Positions 6,080 to 8,400 of a stretch of DNA of 8,400 nucleotides are shown piece after piece; within the stretch, counting starts at the first letter, position 1; each line of letters opens with the position of its first letter. Where the stretch lies: the NCBI GenBank assembly GCA_937902285.1, contig CALGTB010000035.1, forward strand, positions 1-8,400, given 5' to 3'. This DNA comes from an uncultured Actinomycetes bacterium. Lineage in GTDB: Bacteria > Actinomycetota > Actinomycetes > S36-B12. The notes beneath the pieces are model-generated. The model made no database searches and had not been told where the DNA came from. It worked only from the letters and a program-made list of their open reading frames with translations. A program made the translations under genes and the position numbers.

Positions 6080-7002
6080 CGCGCCAGTACCTCCCTGGCC
6101 AGCTGGCGGTAGGCCTCGGCGCCCGAGCTGCCGGGCGCGAAGGCCGTGATCGGCTCGCCGGCCACGGCCGCGTCCGGGAACTTGACGGTGCGGTGGATGA
6201 CGGTGGTGAACACGAGGTCGCCGAACGCCTGCTGCACCGTGGACAGGACCTCACGGCTGTGCAGGGTGCGCGGGTCGTACATCGTCGGCAGCACGCCGAT
6301 CACGGAGAGCTCCGGGTTGAGCCGGTTCCTCACCTTGTCGATGGTGTCCTTGAGCAGGGCGACACCGCGCAGCGCGAAGTACTCCGTGCCCATCGGGATG
6401 ATCACACCGCTGCTGGCCGTCAGCGCGTTGAGCGTGAGCAGGCCGAGCGAGGGCTGGCAGTCGATGAGGATGACGTCGTAGTCGTCGAGGATGGGTGCCA
6501 GGACCCGTCCGAGCGCGTGCTCGCGCCCGACCTCGCTCACCAGCTGCACCTCCGCTGCCGAGAGGTCGATGTTGCTCGGCAGGAGGTCGAGGCCCACGAT
6601 GTCGGTGGTCATGATGACGTCGCCGACGTGGCAGTCGGCCTGGGTGAGGGCGTTGTAGATCGTCAGCTCGAGCTCATTGGGATTCACCCCGAAGGAGACC
6701 GAGATGGCACCCTGCGGGTCGAAGTCGACGAGAAGGACACGACGCCCGTAGCTGGCCAGCGCTGCTCCGAGGCTCACCGTCGAGGTCGTCTTGCCCACCC
6801 CGCCCTTCTGGTTCACCATCGCGATGACCCGGGCCGGGCCGTGGGTGGTGAGGGGCTCGGGCTCCGGGATCTGGGCGACGGCGACCACGGGATCGGCGTC
6901 TGCGGCCGTCTCATCCTCGGGACGGTCGAACAGCGCCTCCGGGTCGGCGGTCGTCGGCACGTCCAGCTCCGCAGGTTCCGGCTGGATGCCCTCTGACTCC
7001 AT
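6076..7002 (-). CDS. ParA/Soj-family chromosome-partitioning ATPase
   Basis: A 308-residue deviant-Walker ATPase of the ParA/Soj/MinD group, which positions chromosomes or other cargo over the nucleoid. Seen: a proline/acid-rich tail (1-55), probably disordered; the deviant Walker A VNQKGGVGKTTSTVSL (63-78) with the signature Lys66; LLVDFDPQGAISVSFG (90-105), Walker A'; DDYDVILIDCQPSLG (173-187), Walker B; and GTEYFALRGVALL (205-217). No ParB gene follows; instead scpA overlaps the stop codon, as is common in Actinobacteria. This is therefore probably the scpAB-linked ParA rather than the parAB-parS one near the origin (inference). ATG at 7002 is chosen because AAGGGAAGG ends 6 nt upstream; an in-frame extension to 7098 overlaps the previous gene and looks non-coding. 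Confidence 0.93.
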   Translation of the reverse strand: MESEGIQPEPAELDVPTTADPEALFDRPEDETAADADPVVAVAQIPEPEPLTTHGPARVIAMVNQKGGVGKTTSTVSLGAALASYGRRVLLVDFDPQGAISVSFGVNPNELELTIYNALTQADCHVGDVIMTTDIVGLDLLPSNIDLSAAEVQLVSEVGREHALGRVLAPILDDYDVILIDCQPSLGLLTLNALTASSGVIIPMGTEYFALRGVALLKDTIDKVRNRLNPELSVIGVLPTMYDPRTLHSREVLSTVQQAFGDLVFTTVIHRTVKFPDAAVAGEPITAFAPGSSGAEAYRQLAREVLAR

Positions 7003-7008
7003 GATCGT

Positions 7009-7017
7009 CCTTCCCTT
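7009..7017 (-). promoter_or_regulatory. Ribosome-binding site for the ParA gene
   Basis: AAGGGAAGG on the minus strand with a 6-nt spacer to the ATG at 7002. It is the strongest Shine-Dalgarno match near this gene and supports the MESEG start. Confidence 0.7.
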
Positions 7018-7040
7018 GCTCGTCCTCGGCTTCGCGACGC

Positions 7041-7071
7041 CTGCCCACCCGCGCCATCTGCTCACCCGCGC
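7041..7071. repeat. 14-bp imperfect direct repeat upstream of the ParA gene
   Basis: ctgcccacccgcgc (7041-7054) and ctgctcacccgcgc (7058-7071) match at 13 of 14 bases, spaced 17 bp start to start. They lie in the 80-nt gap between the M14 gene and parA, the longest gap in the window. Six-base inverted arms, cgacgc (7035-7040) and gcgtcg (7070-7075), flank the pair. It may be a binding site for a regulator, but no promoter elements are clear, and chance in GC-rich DNA is possible. Confidence 0.4.
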
Positions 7072-7082
7072 GTCGGTTGAGC

Positions 7083-7862
7083 CTACCGGCCGAGCCACCG
7101 GCCTAGGCGCAGCACCGCCGTGGCCGCCCGCTCAGCCTCGGCCCGGGAGACCCGGTCGTCGAGCTCGACGGTGATGGCGATCGTCCGCAGCCGGCGGTCG
7201 ATCCACTGGGTCATGGTGCCGTGGCACGGCCCGTCGCAGCCGACCGAGCTGGTCCCCTCACCCATGTACAGGGCCAGCTGCCGGCCGGCGGGCCGGCTGA
7301 GCGCATGGCTGATGTCGACGACGTCGAAGGCCTGGTGGTACGACAGAACCGCCGTGGGGCGGACGGCCTCGAGGAAGGCCATCATCCCGCGGGTCTCGGG
7401 CTCGCTGGCCGAGCGCGGCCCGGGCCAGTAGGTGCCCCGGCTGCCCTCCTGCCAGCGCGCCGGGAAGTTCCGGTTGAGGTCCACGCCTCGGGCGTTGCCC
7501 CGCGTGTCGCGCTCGTTCCCGTCGGGGTTCATGCTCACCACGATCCACAGGCCCAGGCCCTCGGGGATGGGACGGGCGGCCAGCTCCTCGGCCACCTTGC
7601 GGCCCCCGGGCTCGCTGCCGTGCATCTGCCCGATGACCACGATCTGCACGCCGGCGTCGATCGAGCCGTAGTGCCGGGCCACGATCTCCCGGCCCTCGCG
7701 CGACGTGGCAACCAGCCGCCGGTCGTTGGCGGGCAGCGCGTCCTGCTGCGCGGGGGCGGTGGACGCCGTTCCGGCGACAGCAGCCGGCGTCACGACCGCC
7801 GCCGCCGTTGCGCCGGACAGCGCCAGGGCCACCAGCACGGCCACCGCCGGGCGCCCCCTCAT
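7083..7862 (-). CDS. Secreted M14-family zinc carboxypeptidase / murein peptide amidase-like
   Basis: A 259-residue protein with an N-terminal signal peptide: MRGRP, then a hydrophobic run (about 6-25) and an Ala/Thr-rich region with a likely cleavage near 30, with no lipobox. The mature part is an M14 (carboxypeptidase A-like) domain. Zinc ligands are His81 and Glu84 in MHGSEPG and His176 in SYHQAF; substrate-binding residues lie in NPDGNERDTRGNARGVDLNR (112-131); the catalytic Glu233 lies in ITVELDD. The short domain with RGNARGVDLNRNFP resembles MpaA-like murein tripeptide amidases, which trim cell-wall peptides, but the substrate is inferred. The only two cysteines, Cys209 and Cys213 (GCDGPCHG), could form a disulfide once exported. 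ATG at 7862 overlaps the xerD stop by 4 nt (ATGA), so translation is probably coupled to a cytoplasmic recombinase. Confidence 0.88.
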   Translation of the reverse strand: MRGRPAVAVLVALALSGATAAAVVTPAAVAGTASTAPAQQDALPANDRRLVATSREGREIVARHYGSIDAGVQIVVIGQMHGSEPGGRKVAEELAARPIPEGLGLWIVVSMNPDGNERDTRGNARGVDLNRNFPARWQEGSRGTYWPGPRSASEPETRGMMAFLEAVRPTAVLSYHQAFDVVDISHALSRPAGRQLALYMGEGTSSVGCDGPCHGTMTQWIDRRLRTIAITVELDDRVSRAEAERAATAVLRLGRWLGR

Positions 7863-8400
7863 CGCGCCCTCGGGTGGCTCGTCGCGTAGACCTCGCGGAG
7901 CGTGTCGACCGTGACCATCGTGTAGATCTGGGTCGTCGTGACCGAGGCGTGGCCCAGCAGCTCCTGGACCACCCGCACATCCGCGCCCCGCTCGATGAGG
8001 TGGGTGGCGAAACTGTGCCGGAGCGTGTGCGGCCCGATCGCCGCCGTGAGCCCCGATCGCGCAGCGGCATCACGCACGACGCCATACGCGCTCTGGCGCG
8101 ACAGGGGCCGTCCCAGGCTGTTGAGGAAGAGTCGGGGCGTTCCCTTGCCCCGGATCGCGAGCACCGGCCGCCCACGCACGAGGTAGGCGTCGACGGCCTG
8201 CGCGGCGCACTCCCCCAGCGGCAGGAGACGCTGCTTGCTCCCCTTGCCCGTCACGATCACGGTCATCGTCTCCAGGTCGACGTCGTCGACGTTGAGGTCG
8301 ACCACCTCCGAGATCCTCGTGCCGGTCCCGTAGAGGAACTCCACGAGCGCCCGGTCGCGCCGCCCCGCCGGGGTCTCGCGGTCGCACGCCCTCTCGATCC
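7859..8400 (-). CDS. xerD: Site-specific tyrosine recombinase XerD, C-terminal part (5' end outside window)
   Basis: XerD, with XerC, resolves chromosome dimers at dif during division, under FtsK control. The visible 179 residues are most of the catalytic domain, and the frame runs open into the window edge at 8400. In local numbering: CDRETPAGRRDRALVEFLYG (5-24), a XerD hallmark; GTRISE with catalytic Arg28; TGKGSKQR with Lys52 on the beta hairpin; PHTLRHSFATHL (123-134) with His124 and Arg127; LGHASVTTTQIY (148-159) with His150 and the nucleophile Tyr159. All six tyrosine-recombinase residues are present, so this should be active. The N-terminal core-binding domain (about 110 residues) lies outside. 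XerD rather than XerC or a phage integrase is inferred from the following parA-scpAB block, its usual location in Gram-positive bacteria. Confidence 0.95.
   Translation of the reverse strand, partial: IERACDRETPAGRRDRALVEFLYGTGTRISEVVDLNVDDVDLETMTVIVTGKGSKQRLLPLGECAAQAVDAYLVRGRPVLAIRGKGTPRLFLNSLGRPLSRQSAYGVVRDAAARSGLTAAIGPHTLRHSFATHLIERGADVRVVQELLGHASVTTTQIYTMVTVDTLREVYATSHPRAR

Noticed and set aside
4907..6112. Long plus-strand open frame (about 401 codons) antisense to scpA and scpB
   Set aside because: It mirrors two well-conserved genes. The low-complexity Ser/Thr then Asp/Glu/Gly-rich composition follows from the codon bias of the opposite strand.
7859..8400. Tyrosine recombinase as sign of an integrated phage or island
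   Set aside because: The sequence has XerD hallmarks and stands in the usual chromosomal xerD-parA-scpAB order. There is no tRNA, attachment site or phage gene nearby.

Overview
The window is a very GC-rich stretch in which every credible gene lies on the minus strand, so transcription runs from high to low coordinates. Gene content and order (xerD, parA, scpA, scpB, rluB, aroH, tyrA, cmk, plsC-like, der) match a housekeeping block known from Actinobacteria. The gene order is most like Propionibacteriales/Nocardioidaceae, but that genus-level guess is inference from synteny.

Layout, read in the direction of transcription: the C-terminal part of xerD (8400-7859) overlaps by 4 nt a secreted M14-family zinc peptidase/amidase (7862-7083). 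After an 80-nt gap with a short direct repeat comes a ParA/Soj ATPase (7002-6076), then scpA and scpB (condensin partners), joined by overlapping start/stop codons. Next is rluB (rRNA pseudouridine synthase), 9 nt downstream of scpB. A 63-nt gap then leads to aroH and tyrA (chorismate to prephenate to the tyrosine branch), which overlap by 4 nt, followed by cmk (CMP kinase), a PlsC-like protein, and the start of der (ribosome-assembly GTPase). Tight spacing and overlaps suggest one or two long operons serving chromosome dimer resolution and segregation, rRNA modification and ribosome assembly, nucleotide supply and tyrosine synthesis.

Two things are out of the ordinary. First, at about position 420 the der reading frame stops being Der right after its G3 motif (DTGGW). 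It continues in frame as an internal piece of electron-transfer flavoprotein-ubiquinone oxidoreductase (ETF-QO), with a different codon usage, up to the window edge. This looks like a chimeric joint, most probably an assembly or library artefact, between actinobacterial DNA and DNA of a less GC-extreme (perhaps alphaproteobacterial) organism. Second, the PlsC-like protein between cmk and der keeps the acyltransferase scaffold but lacks both signature motifs (HX4D and FPEGTR), so it is probably a pseudoenzyme.

I saw no tRNA, rRNA, CRISPR array, insertion sequence or phage gene, and no convincing new multi-gene system.
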